DNA from: Pseudomonas simiae
Lineage (GTDB): Bacteria > Pseudomonadota > Gammaproteobacteria > Pseudomonadales > Pseudomonadaceae
NCBI RefSeq assembly: GCF_900111895.1
Contig: NZ_FOKB01000008.1
Coordinates: 186,001 to 250,000 of the forward strand
Direction of reading: 5' to 3'
DNA: 64,000 bases
Position numbers and translations under genes: made by a program. Shown one piece after another: positions 52,439-61,603 of this stretch (positions within the stretch are counted from its first letter, which is position 1; every line of letters begins with the position of its first letter). The notes beneath the pieces were generated by a model that searched no databases, was not told where the DNA came from, and saw only the letters and a list, made by a program, of their open reading frames with translations.

Positions 52439-53335
52439 TCAGCCTCGCGGGTGGTGCTTGGCGTGCATATCCTGCAAGCGTGCACGCGCCACGTGGGTGT
52501 AGATCTGGGTTGTGGATAAGTCGCTGTGCCCAAGCAGCATTTGCACCACGCGCAAATCCGCCCCGTGGTTGAGCAAATGCGTGGCGAACGCATGGCGCAA
52601 CGTGTGGGGCGACAAGGCCTTGCCGATGCCGGCGACCTTGGCCTGGTGCTTGATGCGGTGCCAGAAGGTCTGCCGGGTCATCTGCTCGCCGCGCAGGCTG
52701 GGAAACAACACGTCGCTGGGGCGTCCGCCAAGCAGCTCACTGCGGGCATCACGCATGTAGCGCTCGACCCACACAATCGCCTCCTCGCCCATGGGCACCA
52801 GCCGCTCCTTGCTGCCCTTGCCCATCACCCGCAGCACGCCCTGACGCAGGTTGACTTGCTCCAGGGTCAAGCTGATCAACTCGGTCACCCGTAGGCCGCA
52901 GGCGTACAGCACTTCGAGCATCGCGCGGTCGCGCTGGCCGATGGCTTCGCTCAGGTCCGGGGCCGCCAACAAGGCTTCCACGTCGGCTTCTGACAGAGAT
53001 TTAGGAAGAGGCCTACCTAGTTGAGGCATGTCGACTTGGAGAGTCGGATCGACTGCTATCAGTTTTTCACGCAACAGATAGCGATAAAAGCCACGCACCC
53101 CAGAGAGAAATCTTGCGGTGGAACGGGGCTTGTAGTTTTGCTCAAGGCGCCAGGCCAGGTGGTCGAGAATCAGCTCGCGGCCAGCGTTGACCAACTCAAG
53201 GTTTTTTTCCTGCAGCCAACCGTTGAACAGGGCCAGGTCGCTGCGGTAAGCCTGACGCGTGTTGTCCGACAGGCCTTTTTCCAGCCACAGGGCGTCGAGG
53301 AAGCGGTCGATCAGGGGGTGGTCAATGGCGGGCAT
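52439..53335 (-). CDS. xerD: Site-specific tyrosine recombinase XerD
   Basis: This 298-residue recombinase resolves chromosome dimers at dif with XerC and FtsK. The N-terminal SAM-like domain (about 1-90) begins DHPLIDRFLDALWLEKGLSDNTR. The catalytic domain includes YACGLRVTELISL (first Arg), LSPHTLRHAFATHLLNHGAD (His-x-x-Arg), and LLGHSDLSTTQIYTHV (His and nucleophile Tyr). Length equals E. coli XerD. The chromosomal location beside dsbC marks it as the housekeeping gene rather than an integrase. Confidence 0.96.
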   Translation of the reverse strand: MPAIDHPLIDRFLDALWLEKGLSDNTRQAYRSDLALFNGWLQEKNLELVNAGRELILDHLAWRLEQNYKPRSTARFLSGVRGFYRYLLREKLIAVDPTLQVDMPQLGRPLPKSLSEADVEALLAAPDLSEAIGQRDRAMLEVLYACGLRVTELISLTLEQVNLRQGVLRVMGKGSKERLVPMGEEAIVWVERYMRDARSELLGGRPSDVLFPSLRGEQMTRQTFWHRIKHQAKVAGIGKALSPHTLRHAFATHLLNHGADLRVVQMLLGHSDLSTTQIYTHVARARLQDMHAKHHPRG

Positions 53336-53372
53336 ATGGGCTCAAGCTGATGACTGGAGTGTCGGGTAGATC

Positions 53373-53471
53373 CTATCGCAGGCACGCCAGCTCCCACATG
53401 GGTTTTGTGTCTTGCCTGATCGATTGAACAACACTGATTCAATGTGGGAGCTGGCTTGCCTTCGACAGCGG
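53373..53471. repeat. REP doublet between thioesterase gene and xerD
   Basis: Arms CTATCGCAGGCACGCCAGCTCCCACA and TGTGGGAGCTGGCTTGCCTTCGACAG are inverted with several mismatches, around a loop with TGATCGATTGAACAAC. It is the CTGGCTTGCCTGCGAT variant, with one arm partly degenerated. Confidence 0.82.
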
Positions 53472-53478
53472 TTCAGGA

Positions 53479-53892
53479 TCAGTCAACAAACCCAGGCAAT
53501 ACCGGGACAGGCCGCTTGTCGGCATCAATCGCGACAAAGCTGAACACGCCCTGGATCGCCTTTTCGCGACCATCAGCACTCATGCTCTCGACGAATACTT
53601 CCACCTCGACCTTGAGGCTGGTGTTACCGACTTTGATCACACGGCCAATCAGCTCAACGATGGAGCCTGCCGGGATCGCGTGATTGAAGTCGATACGGTC
53701 AGTAGACACCGTTACCAGCGGCAAGCGGCAAAAGCGCGTGGCGGTAATGAACGACACTTCATCCATCCACGCCAAGGCGGTGCCGCCAAACAAGGTGTTG
53801 TGGTGGTTGGTGGTCGGCGGAAAAACGGCCTTGGTCACGTGAGTCACGGAAAGGTCGGTACGGCGCTGGATTTCTTCGAAGCGGGTGGTCAT
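53479..53892 (-). CDS. Acyl-CoA thioesterase (hotdog fold, YciA-like)
   Basis: This 137-residue single-hotdog thioesterase has the pattern FPPTTNHHNTLFGGTALAWMDEVSFI, within which the Asp-Glu of the long helix and the preceding Asn/His form the active site, and VTVSTDRIDFNHAIPAGSIVELIG. It would hydrolyse acyl-CoA in the cytosol; chain-length preference is unknown. No clear ribosome site precedes the ATG at 53892, so the start is uncertain, but upstream codons add no family sequence. Confidence 0.87.
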   Translation of the reverse strand: MTTRFEEIQRRTDLSVTHVTKAVFPPTTNHHNTLFGGTALAWMDEVSFITATRFCRLPLVTVSTDRIDFNHAIPAGSIVELIGRVIKVGNTSLKVEVEVFVESMSADGREKAIQGVFSFVAIDADKRPVPVLPGFVD

Positions 53893-53927
53893 GCATAAAT
53901 ACCGGTAAATAGACAAATTTCAGGCAC

Positions 53928-53955
53928 AAAAAAGCAGCCCGTAGGCTGCTTTTTT
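53928..53955 (-). terminator. Terminator of the rpsP-rimM-trmD-rplS operon
   Basis: A 12-base stem AAAAAAGCAGCC / GGCTGCTTTTTT with a 4-base loop lies 20 bases after the rplS stop. Confidence 0.92.
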
Positions 53956-53974
53956 CTGCATCGGGAAGCTGGAC

Positions 53975-54325
53975 TTAAGCCAGTTTTTCCTTGATGCGAG
54001 CTGCTTTACCGGACAGGTCACGCAGGTAGTACAGCTTGGCTTTACGTACGTCACCGCGACGCTTGACGGCCATGCTGTCGATTTGCGGGCTGTAGGTCTG
54101 GAAAGTACGCTCTACGCCAACACCGTTGGAGATTTTACGAACAGTGAAAGCACTGTTCACACCACGGTTACGCTTGGCGATTACCACGCCTTCGAACGCT
54201 TGCAGACGCGAACGGTCGCCTTCCTTCACTTTCACCTGAACGACAATGGTGTCGCCCGGGGCAAAGGTAGGGATCTCTTTGGTCATCTGCTCTGCTTCGA
54301 GTGCAAGGATGATTTTGTTAGTCAT
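53975..54325 (-). CDS. rplS: Ribosomal protein bL19
   Basis: This 116-residue large-subunit protein lies at the 30S-50S interface. It contains [20 protein letters not shown], the signature [28 protein letters not shown] (split at about 88-115) and [18 protein letters not shown]. It is the last gene of the operon, 45 bases after trmD. Confidence 0.98.
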
Positions 54326-54370
54326 GCTGTGCTCCTAAGGTAAGTCAATGGACCTACCATCGATACGTTG

Positions 54371-55123
54371 TTAACTATCGTCCCGCGCGAGGATGTATTC
54401 CTCGAGCAGCTTCTTCTCTTCTCCAGAAAGCGAGCGGCTTTCCAGAAGATCGGCGCGTCGTTCATAGGTCCGACCAAGGGACTGCTGTAAACGCCAACGC
54501 CGGATGTGTGCGTGATTGCCACTTAGCAATACGTCGGGAACACGCTGATCCGCATACACCTCCGGTCGGGTGTAGTGCGGGCAATCCAGCAAACCATCCG
54601 TGAAGGAGTCTTCCTCCGCGGAGTCCGCATGCCCTAAAGCTCCAGGCAGCAGTCGTGTAACCGCATCTATCAGGACCATCGCCGGCAGCTCGCCGCCAGA
54701 CAGAACATAGTCCCCAATCGACCACTCTTCATCGACATGAGCTTCAATAAACCGCTCGTCAATGCCTTCATAGCGACCGGCAATCAGGATCAGTGCTTCC
54801 TCATTCGCCAGCTCGCGGACCCCAGCCTGTTTCAGCTGACGGCCTTGAGGGGACAGGTAAATTACCTTCGCCTTCTCCCCGGCGGCGGCCTTGGCCTGAA
54901 CCAATGCGTCTTCCAGGGGCTTGATCTTCATCACCATGCCCGGGCCACCGCCAAATGGGCGATCGTCCACAGTGTGATGTCGATCCGTCGTGTAGTCTCG
55001 CGGGTTCCAACAGGTGAGCTGCAACAGCCCCTGTTTCACCGCCCGACTGGTGATGCCGTACTCGCTGATGGCGGAAAACATCTCGGGAAACAAACTGATC
55101 ACTTCAATGCGCAAATTAGCCAC
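54371..55123 (-). CDS. trmD: tRNA (guanine-N1)-methyltransferase
   Basis: This 250-residue SPOUT enzyme methylates G37 of tRNAs to prevent frameshifting. It has LRIEVISLFPEMFSAISEYGI at the N terminus, RPFGGGPGMVM, the trefoil-knot SAM site AGRYEGIDERFIE and IGDYVLSGGELPAMVLID, and a C-terminal LLSGNHAHIRRWR. The start is a GTG at 55123, two bases after the rimM stop; the frame is open further upstream inside rimM but the family sequence begins here. Confidence 0.96.
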   Translation of the reverse strand: MANLRIEVISLFPEMFSAISEYGITSRAVKQGLLQLTCWNPRDYTTDRHHTVDDRPFGGGPGMVMKIKPLEDALVQAKAAAGEKAKVIYLSPQGRQLKQAGVRELANEEALILIAGRYEGIDERFIEAHVDEEWSIGDYVLSGGELPAMVLIDAVTRLLPGALGHADSAEEDSFTDGLLDCPHYTRPEVYADQRVPDVLLSGNHAHIRRWRLQQSLGRTYERRADLLESRSLSGEEKKLLEEYILARDDS

Positions 55124-55125
55124 GC

Positions 55126-55662
55126 TTAGAAGTCCGCGTCCCATTCCACCTTCATCTCGCCCGCGGCCAGGTCGACGGCCAACACGCATTGCGCCGTATA
55201 GGGCAACAGACGTTCGCGATCATCCAGGCTGCCAGCGCAAGGCTTGACCACCATTACATCATTGGCGCCGGTTTCCAGAAGATGATCGATTTTCCCGAAC
55301 AATTGCCCGAGTTGATCAATAACCTTCAGACCTTCCAGCTGGTACCAGTAGTACTCGCCGTCGGTCAATTCAGGGAACAGGTTGCGCGGCACGCAGATCT
55401 CATAACCAGCCAGAAGACGAGCTTCCTCACGATCATCAAGACCCTTGAGCTTTGCGACCAGGAACTTATCGCTCCCGCGTCCACTGACCAGCTCAACCTG
55501 CTTCACACTACCCTCGCGCTTGAGCGTCCAGGTCTTGTACTGCAACAGGTTTTCAGTCGGATCAGTAAAGGAATACACCTTCACTTCGCCGCGAACGCCA
55601 TGAACAGAGTAAATCTTGCCGATAACGATCAAATCATCAGCAACAGCTGGCGTCGCGTTCAT
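55126..55662 (-). CDS. rimM: Ribosome maturation factor RimM
   Basis: This 178-residue protein assists 30S head assembly with S19. It has an N-terminal RimM barrel (about 10-90, VIGKIYSVHGVRGEVKVYSF) and a C-terminal PRC-barrel (about 100-175, YYWYQLEGLKVIDQLGQLFG). It lies between rpsP and trmD with gaps of 5 and 2 bases, so it is translationally linked to both. Confidence 0.96.
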   Translation of the reverse strand: MNATPAVADDLIVIGKIYSVHGVRGEVKVYSFTDPTENLLQYKTWTLKREGSVKQVELVSGRGSDKFLVAKLKGLDDREEARLLAGYEICVPRNLFPELTDGEYYWYQLEGLKVIDQLGQLFGKIDHLLETGANDVMVVKPCAGSLDDRERLLPYTAQCVLAVDLAAGEMKVEWDADF

Positions 55663-55667
55663 ATTGC

Positions 55668-55919
55668 TCAGGCTGCGGCCTTAGCCGAGTCCTTCAACAG
55701 TTTTGCTACGCGCTCGGATGGCTGTGCACCCACGCTCAGCCAGTAGGCTACGCGCTCTTGGTTCACGGACAGACGAACTTCTTGGCCACGAGCAACAGGG
55801 TTGAAGAAACCAACCTGTTCCTTGTGCGAACCGTCGCGCGGGTTGCGGCTGTCGGTTACGGTCAAGTGGTAAAACGGGCGCTTTTTGGAGCCGCCAAGGG
55901 CAAGACGGATTGTTAGCAT
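55668..55919 (-). CDS. rpsP: Ribosomal protein bS16
   Basis: This 83-residue small-subunit protein begins MLTIRLALGGSKKRPFYHLT and contains GFFNPVARG and RVAYWLSVGAQPSERVAKLL. It is the first gene of the rpsP-rimM-trmD-rplS operon. Confidence 0.98.
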   Translation of the reverse strand: MLTIRLALGGSKKRPFYHLTVTDSRNPRDGSHKEQVGFFNPVARGQEVRLSVNQERVAYWLSVGAQPSERVAKLLKDSAKAAA

Positions 55920-56169
55920 GTGAACATCGTTCCTGTAGTCGGTGCTGCAAATCTAAATGCACAGCGGGCATAGGTGCCCGAAAGGCCGCATATTCTAAGG
56001 AATATCCGGACTTTTGCAAATGTCTTTTTCTGGCGCCTATCAGCGTGCCACTCAGATCTGCTATAGAGCCGTCGGTTAAAACGGCGAGTCAGCGCCCGCC
56101 AACGGCGGGTTTGCTGGAGATCCCACGTCCCTGTGGGTCGGAGCGCAAGCGTGCTTGCGCGCGAATACT

Positions 56170-57546
56170 TTACATTTTCGGCATGCCACCGCCGGGCAAC
56201 ATACCGCCCATGCCGCGCATCATCTTGGCCATTCCGCCCTTGGCAGAGAATTTCTTCATCATCTTCTGCATCTGCTTGTGCTGCTTGATCAAGCGACCGA
56301 TGTCCTGCACCTGGGTGCCGGAACCCATGGCGATCCGACGTTTGCGCGAACCGCTGATCAGCTCAGGGTCACGGCGCTCGGCCGGGGTCATGGAGTTGAT
56401 GATGGCTTCCATCTGCTTGAACTGCTTCTCTGCCGCGCCCTGGGCATTGCCCATCTGCGCCAGGTTCACACCGCCGATGTTCGGCAGTTTGTCCATCAGG
56501 CCGCCGAGGCCGCCCATGTTCTTCATCTGCTGCAGCTGGTCGCGGAAGTCTTCGAGGTCGAAGCCCTTGCCCTTCTTCAGCTTCTTGGCCAGTTTGTCGG
56601 CCTTGTCCTTGTCGAGCGTGGCTTCGGCCTGCTCGATCAGGCTGAGCACGTCACCCATACCGAGGATGCGCGAAGCAATACGCTCAGGATGGAACGGTTC
56701 GAGCGCGTCGCTCTTCTCGCCCATACCGATGAACTTGATCGGTTTGCCGGTGATGGCACGCACCGACAGCGCGGCACCGCCACGGGCGTCACCGTCGACC
56801 TTGGTGAGGATCACGCCGGTCAGCGGCAACGCGTCGCCGAAGGCCTTGGCGGTGTTGGCCGCATCCTGGCCGGTCATGGCGTCGACCACGAACAGCGTCT
56901 CGACCGGGTTGATCGCGGCATGCAACGCCTTGATCTCGCCCATCATCTCTTCGTCGATGTGCAGGCGACCGGCGGTATCGACGATGACCACGTCGATGAA
57001 CTTGAGCTTGGCTTCTTTAATAGCCGCGTTGGCGATGTCGACCGGCTTCTGGCTCAGGTCGGACGGGAAGAAGGTCACCCCTACTTCGCCAGCGAGCATT
57101 TCCAGCTGTTTAATAGCAGCCGGACGGTATACGTCGGCCGACACCACCATCACGGACTTCTTCTTGCGCTCTTTAAGGAAGCGCGCCAGCTTGCCGGCGG
57201 TGGTGGTCTTACCCGCACCTTGCAGACCGGCCATCAGCACAACGGCAGGTGGCACGGCACTGAGGTTCAGGTCTTCGTTGGCCGCGCCCATCAGGCTTTC
57301 GAGTTCGGCCTGGACGATCTTCACAAACGCCTGGCCCGGGGTCAGGCTGCGGGACACTTCGGTGCCCACCGCGCGCTCTTTGACCGAGTTGACGAAGTCC
57401 TTCACCACCGGCAAGGCCACGTCGGCTTCCAGCAACGCCATGCGCACTTCACGCAGGGTGTCTTTAATATTGTCCTCGGTCAGCTTGGCCTTGCCGGTTA
57501 CATGGCGCAGCGTCTGCGAGAGACGGTCAGTCAGATTTTCAAACAT
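56170..57546 (-). CDS. ffh: Signal recognition particle protein Ffh
   Basis: This 458-residue GTPase targets nascent membrane proteins with 4.5S RNA and FtsY. It has an N domain (1-90), a G domain with P-loop GLQGAGKTTTAGKLA (about 107-121), VDTAGRLHIDEEMMGEI, TKVDGDARGG, and a Met-rich M domain (about 300-458) with KQMQKMMKKFSAKGGMAKMM and a Gly-Met tail. It lies 250 bases upstream of rpsP, a conserved order. That gap shows a GC hairpin (CCCGCC-AAC-GGCGGG, about 56096-56110) and no gene. Confidence 0.97.
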   Translation of the reverse strand: MFENLTDRLSQTLRHVTGKAKLTEDNIKDTLREVRMALLEADVALPVVKDFVNSVKERAVGTEVSRSLTPGQAFVKIVQAELESLMGAANEDLNLSAVPPAVVLMAGLQGAGKTTTAGKLARFLKERKKKSVMVVSADVYRPAAIKQLEMLAGEVGVTFFPSDLSQKPVDIANAAIKEAKLKFIDVVIVDTAGRLHIDEEMMGEIKALHAAINPVETLFVVDAMTGQDAANTAKAFGDALPLTGVILTKVDGDARGGAALSVRAITGKPIKFIGMGEKSDALEPFHPERIASRILGMGDVLSLIEQAEATLDKDKADKLAKKLKKGKGFDLEDFRDQLQQMKNMGGLGGLMDKLPNIGGVNLAQMGNAQGAAEKQFKQMEAIINSMTPAERRDPELISGSRKRRIAMGSGTQVQDIGRLIKQHKQMQKMMKKFSAKGGMAKMMRGMGGMLPGGGMPKM

Positions 57547-57766
57547 GCGCGATCCTTTCAGGCCCTATTCATAGACCGAGGTAATGGCGGCCCAGGCTGT
57601 GGTAAATCGCTATTAAAAACAGCGCTCGGCGAGCCTGCGGCGTGGGCAGGTCGCGGATTATAGCGAAGACTGCCGCCATGCACACCCGCTGTCTGGCCTG
57701 AGAGTCTTTCGTGTTACGCGGGGGTATGCCAAACTCAGCGCCTTTCGGGCTTGCCTAACAGGATTT

Positions 57767-58579
57767 ATGCTCCCTTTGTCACCCAGTTTGCTACCCAGCC
57801 TCGCCGCCGCCATCTTGTATGCCGCTGCGACTCTCTATCAGGGCACTCGTCTGGCCCAAGGCGCCAAGGCGGACAAACGCCTGCTCGTAGGCCTGGGCGT
57901 TCTCGCCCTGCTGGCCCATGCTGCCAGCCTGTTTACCCATTTGATGACACCCGTCGGCCTGGGCCTGGATTTTTTCAGCGCCGCCAGCTTGATCGCGGCC
58001 GCTGTCATCGCGCTGACCTTGCTGGCCTGCTACCGGATTCCCGTCGAGAATCTGCTGGTGCTGTTATTCCCGCTGGGAATGCTGACCGTGTTGATGGCGC
58101 AATTCGCCCCTACCGGCACGGTGCAGGTCATTGATGAAGAGCCGGGCATCCTCGCGCACATCCTGCTGTCGATCCTGGCGTACGGCATGTTCACCATCGC
58201 GGTGTTCCAGGCCCTGCTCCTGCTGCTGCAGGACCACCAGCTCAAGCACAAGCATCCCTCGGGGCTGATCAAGAACTTCCCGCCGCTGCAAACCATGGAA
58301 AGCCTGCTGTTCGGCTTCCTGTGGGCCGGTTGGACCCTGCTGTCACTGTCGCTGATCTCCGGCTGGCTGTTCGTCGAAAACCTGTTCGCCCAGCACTTGG
58401 TGCATAAGACCCTGCTGGCGTGTCTGGCCTGGGTGGTGTTCAGTGTGTTGCTGTGGGGCCGCAACCGGCTCGGCTGGCGCGGGCACAAGGCAATTCGCTG
58501 GACCCTGGCGGGCTTCTGCCTGCTGATGCTGGCCTATTTCGGCAGCAAGCTGGTCCGCGAATATATCCTGCACATCTGA
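57767..58579 (+). CDS. CcsA/YpjD-like cytochrome c assembly-family membrane protein
   Basis: This 270-residue inner-membrane protein has eight predicted hydrophobic segments. The cytochrome c assembly (CcmC/CcsA) pattern is seen in HILLSILAYGMFTIAVFQALLLLLQ, SLLFGFLWAGWTLLSLSLISGW and NRLGWRGHKAIRWTLAGFCLLMLAYFGSKLVREYI, each spread over longer stretches, with His residues in plausible haem positions. YpjD-type members accompany ffh in many gamma-proteobacteria and are not the main cytochrome c maturation protein. It is divergent from ffh and 12 bases from the CBS-domain transporter gene, so the two likely form an operon. Confidence 0.85.
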   Translation: MLPLSPSLLPSLAAAILYAAATLYQGTRLAQGAKADKRLLVGLGVLALLAHAASLFTHLMTPVGLGLDFFSAASLIAAAVIALTLLACYRIPVENLLVLLFPLGMLTVLMAQFAPTGTVQVIDEEPGILAHILLSILAYGMFTIAVFQALLLLLQDHQLKHKHPSGLIKNFPPLQTMESLLFGFLWAGWTLLSLSLISGWLFVENLFAQHLVHKTLLACLAWVVFSVLLWGRNRLGWRGHKAIRWTLAGFCLLMLAYFGSKLVREYILHI

Positions 58580-58591
58580 CGGGCAGCGATC

Positions 58592-59830
58592 ATGGACAAC
58601 TTGCCCCTGGAGCCGATGCTCGCGGTAATCGCCCTGCTGGTCTTATGGGCCGCACTGTTCACCGCCATCGAAGCCGCGCAACAACACCTGCTGGCCCTGC
58701 GCCCCGGTACACGCCAGCGTGACAAGGCAGCCGCCCGCCTAAGCTTCCCGCGCAACAGCCTGATCCTGTGCAACAGCCTGTGTCGCGCCGCCGTGGTGAT
58801 CCTCTGCACGCTACTGGCGATCTACGCCTGGGCGCAGAACGGGCCCTGGCTCGGCTGGATGATTTCCTGCGCAATCCTGTTGATTCTGGCCGATTACCTG
58901 CCCCGTGCCCTCGCCGTCCGCCATCCGCAAGCCGTGCTGGGCTTTGGCAACACGCTGCTGGGCGTGCCGCTGAAAATCCTCTACCCGCTGGCCTGGCTGC
59001 TCAATGGCATCAGCCTGTTGCTGCTGCGCCCATTCGCACGTAAATCCGGCGTGGTGAAAAAGAGCGACGAACCGCTGCCCGACCATGACGATGAGCCAGA
59101 ACCCGAGTCCGACGAAAGCCGCACCCCAGGCATGCCCGGCATCCACGCCCTGGACAACATCACCGTCAACGACATCCTGGTGCCACGCAGTGAAGTGGAC
59201 GGCATCAACCTGGATGACTCGATCGAAGAGATCATCGAGCAATTGCGCACCTCCCAACGTACGCGCCTGCCGGTGTTCCACAGCGACATCAACCAGGTCC
59301 AGGCGGTGCTCAACACCCGGCAGATCCAGCACCTGCTGCCCGACGCCAGCCTGACCAAGGAAGCGTTGCTCGCCGCCTGCCACGAACCCTACTTCGTCCC
59401 GGAAAGCACACCCCTGCAACTGCAGCTGCTGAACTTTCACAAGCAACAACGCCGCCTGGGCATGGTGGTGGATGAATACGGCGAAGTGCTGGGTATCGTG
59501 ACCCTGGAAGACATCCTCGAAGAAATCGTCGGTGAATTCGAAAGCGAGCAGAGTGCTGACAACCCGCATATCGAGCCCCAGCCGGACGGCCGCTACATCA
59601 TCGATGGCGCCGCCTCGATCCGCGAGCTGAACAAAAGCCTGAACTGGCACCTGCCCAGCGACGGCCCCAAGACCCTCAACGGCCTGGTCACCGAAGCACT
59701 GGAGACCATCCCGGATTGCGCGGTCTGCCTGAAAATCGGTCGCTACCGCCTGGAAATCCTCGAGACCGAGGACAACCGCGTGAGCAAGGTGCTGATCTGG
59801 CACACCAGCCGGATGCCGGTCGCTGCCTGA
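58592..59830 (+). CDS. CNNM/CorC-family transporter with CBS domains
   Basis: This 412-residue protein has an N-terminal DUF21 membrane domain with four hydrophobic segments (about 8-28, 62-82, 87-105, 130-150), an acidic linker (about 155-180, DEPEPESDESR), two CBS domains (about 190-310, with DILVPRSEVDGINLDD and RLGMVVDEYGEVLGIVTLEDILEEIVGEF) and a C-terminal CorC_HlyC domain (about 325-405, RYIIDGAASIRELNKSLNW). Relatives move or sense Mg2+/Co2+. E. coli YfjD (CorB) has the same place next to ypjD. Confidence 0.9.
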   Translation: MDNLPLEPMLAVIALLVLWAALFTAIEAAQQHLLALRPGTRQRDKAAARLSFPRNSLILCNSLCRAAVVILCTLLAIYAWAQNGPWLGWMISCAILLILADYLPRALAVRHPQAVLGFGNTLLGVPLKILYPLAWLLNGISLLLLRPFARKSGVVKKSDEPLPDHDDEPEPESDESRTPGMPGIHALDNITVNDILVPRSEVDGINLDDSIEEIIEQLRTSQRTRLPVFHSDINQVQAVLNTRQIQHLLPDASLTKEALLAACHEPYFVPESTPLQLQLLNFHKQQRRLGMVVDEYGEVLGIVTLEDILEEIVGEFESEQSADNPHIEPQPDGRYIIDGAASIRELNKSLNWHLPSDGPKTLNGLVTEALETIPDCAVCLKIGRYRLEILETEDNRVSKVLIWHTSRMPVAA

Positions 59831-59842
59831 ATCAACTCGGTC

Positions 59843-59928
59843 CATGTGGGAGCTGGCTTGCCTGCGATGCAAACACCTCGGTCATGAAAGCGAGGTGATC
59901 TTATCGCAGGCAAGCCAGCTCCCACATA
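59843..59928. repeat. REP doublet after the CBS-domain transporter gene
   Basis: Inverted arms TGTGGGAGCTGGCTTGCCTGCGAT and complement flank ACACCTCG...CGAGGTG. It is the CTGGCTTGCCTGCGAT variant; its inner CACCTCGGT/GCGAGGTGAT resembles the centre of the copy at 6633-6721. Confidence 0.88.
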
Positions 59929-60184
59929 CACCCCACTCCAAACCGTAGATCCTCGCCAGCCCCCCCCTTGTTGTATGTTCAACCCCCTTCCTATAATCGG
60001 GGCGGCTTACCAGAGCCGCGCCTGACCGCGTGCTACCCGCACCCCGCGTGTCCAAGCACCGCTTTATCGTGTCTGACCGGCGTTCGCTCCCATCCCGAGC
60101 CTTCCCGCGCACAACCCTGATCCATGGGTGATCGACCAATAATAATCCGCGTCCAAACGCGCAATGACCATCAGGGACACTACC
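59929..60184 (+). promoter_or_regulatory. Upstream region of the MHS transporter gene, with predicted promoter
   Basis: The 256 bases after the REP doublet hold no visible gene. TTGTTG (59968-59973) and TATAAT (59992-59997) with an 18-base spacer form a good sigma-70 promoter. Transcription from it would give a leader of about 180 bases before the ATG at 60185, long enough for post-transcriptional control. No recognised riboswitch was found. Confidence 0.5.
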
Positions 60185-61498
60185 ATGAGCACCACCTACA
60201 ACGAGGCCGCGCCCGCCGCCGCCCCGACCAACTCGACCGCACGAGTCGCCACGGCGAGCATCGTCGGCACCGCCATCGAGTTCTACGACTTCTATATCTA
60301 CGCCACGGCAGCTGCGCTGGTGATCGGGCCAGTGTTCTTCCCGCAGACCTCCGGTACCGCGCAGATGCTGGCGTCGTTCCTGACCTTCGGTATCGCCTTC
60401 ATCGCCCGCCCGCTGGGCTCGGCACTGTTCGGCCACTTTGGCGACCGCATCGGGCGTAAATCGACCCTGGTGGCCTCGCTGCTGCTGATGGGCGTCTGTA
60501 CGACGCTGATTGGCTTGCTGCCCGGCTATGACAGCATCGGGGCCTGGGCGCCGATCCTGCTGTGTGTGCTGCGCTTCGGCCAGGGCCTGGGCTTGGGCGG
60601 TGAATGGGGCGGCGCGGCGCTGCTGGCGACCGAGAACGCGCCCAAGGGCAAACGCGCCTGGTTCGGCATGTTTCCGCAACTGGGTCCATCGATCGGCTTC
60701 CTGGCAGCCAACGGCTTGTTCCTGATCCTGGCCATGAGCCTGAGCGACGAACAGTTCCGCAGTTGGGGCTGGCGCATCCCGTTCATCCTCAGCGCTGCGC
60801 TGGTGATGGTTGGCCTGTACGCGCGGCTGAAGCTGCATGAGACGCCGGTGTTCGCCAACGCCGTCGCCAAGGAAGCCCCGGTCAAGGTGCCGCTGGTGGA
60901 ATTGTTCAGCCAGCATTGGCTGCCGGTGTTGCTGGGCGCTGCGTCGATGGTGGTGTGTTATGCACTGTTCTACATCACCACTGCGTTTTCCCTGAGTTAT
61001 GGCGTCTCCACCTTGGGCTACAGCCGTGAGACCTTCCTCGGCCTGTTGTGCTTTGCAGTCTTGTTCATGGGCCTGGCGACGCCGTTGGCAGCCTTGGCCA
61101 GTGACCGTTTCGGACGCAAGCCGGTGCTCATCGTCGGCGCGCTCCTGGCAATCCTGTCGGGCTTCACCATGGAGCCGCTGCTGACTCACGGTTCGACTTG
61201 GGCGGTGGCTTTGTTCCTGGCCTTGGAGCTGTTCCTGATGGGCGTGACCTTCGCGCCGATGGGCGCCATGCTGCCGGAACTGTTCCCGACCCGTGTGCGT
61301 TATACCGGTGCTTCGGCGGCGTATAACCTGGGTGGGATCGTGGGCGCGTCGGCCGCACCGTTCTTCGCGACCAAGCTGGTGGCGATGGGTGGGCTGAGTT
61401 ATGTCGGTGGGTATGTATCGGCGGCAGCGTTGCTCAGCTTGATTGCTGTGCTGTGCCTGAAAGAGACGCGGGATAACGATTTGAACAAGGTTGCCTGA
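60185..61498 (+). CDS. MHS-family (metabolite:H+ symporter) MFS transporter
   Basis: This 437-residue permease has 12 membrane segments. The MHS pattern is clear: ASIVGTAIEFYDFYIYATAAALV in segment 1, GHFGDRIGRKSTLVASLLLMG in the 2-3 loop, and GLGLGGEWGGAALLATENAP. Relatives include ProP, ShiA and KgtP, which import proline/betaine, shikimate or alpha-ketoglutarate; substrate here is unassigned. The ATG at 60185 is preferred over an upstream ATG because the family N terminus begins shortly after it. It is monocistronic. Confidence 0.9.
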   Translation: MSTTYNEAAPAAAPTNSTARVATASIVGTAIEFYDFYIYATAAALVIGPVFFPQTSGTAQMLASFLTFGIAFIARPLGSALFGHFGDRIGRKSTLVASLLLMGVCTTLIGLLPGYDSIGAWAPILLCVLRFGQGLGLGGEWGGAALLATENAPKGKRAWFGMFPQLGPSIGFLAANGLFLILAMSLSDEQFRSWGWRIPFILSAALVMVGLYARLKLHETPVFANAVAKEAPVKVPLVELFSQHWLPVLLGAASMVVCYALFYITTAFSLSYGVSTLGYSRETFLGLLCFAVLFMGLATPLAALASDRFGRKPVLIVGALLAILSGFTMEPLLTHGSTWAVALFLALELFLMGVTFAPMGAMLPELFPTRVRYTGASAAYNLGGIVGASAAPFFATKLVAMGGLSYVGGYVSAAALLSLIAVLCLKETRDNDLNKVA

Positions 61499-61506
61499 TA
61501 GACCGC

Positions 61507-61591
61507 TTTCGCGAGCAAGCCCACTCCCACATTGTGATCAGTGCCAGAGTTGGCAATGCGATCGAATGTGGGAGCGGGCTTGCTCGCGAAG
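61507..61591. repeat. REP doublet between convergent MHS transporter gene and purT
   Basis: Arms TCGCGAGCAAGCCCACTCCCACA and TGTGGGAGCGGGCTTGCTCGCGA are inverted with one mismatch (CCCACTCC against GGAGCGGG) around a loop of about 38 bases. It is the GCGGGCTTGCTCGCGAA variant. Confidence 0.86.
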
Positions 61592-61603
61592 GGCGCGACG
61601 CGG

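Noticed and set aside
52439..53335. Tyrosine recombinase as a sign of an integrated element
   Set aside because: Sequence and the dsbC neighbour identify the housekeeping XerD. No attachment-site repeats or element genes are near.
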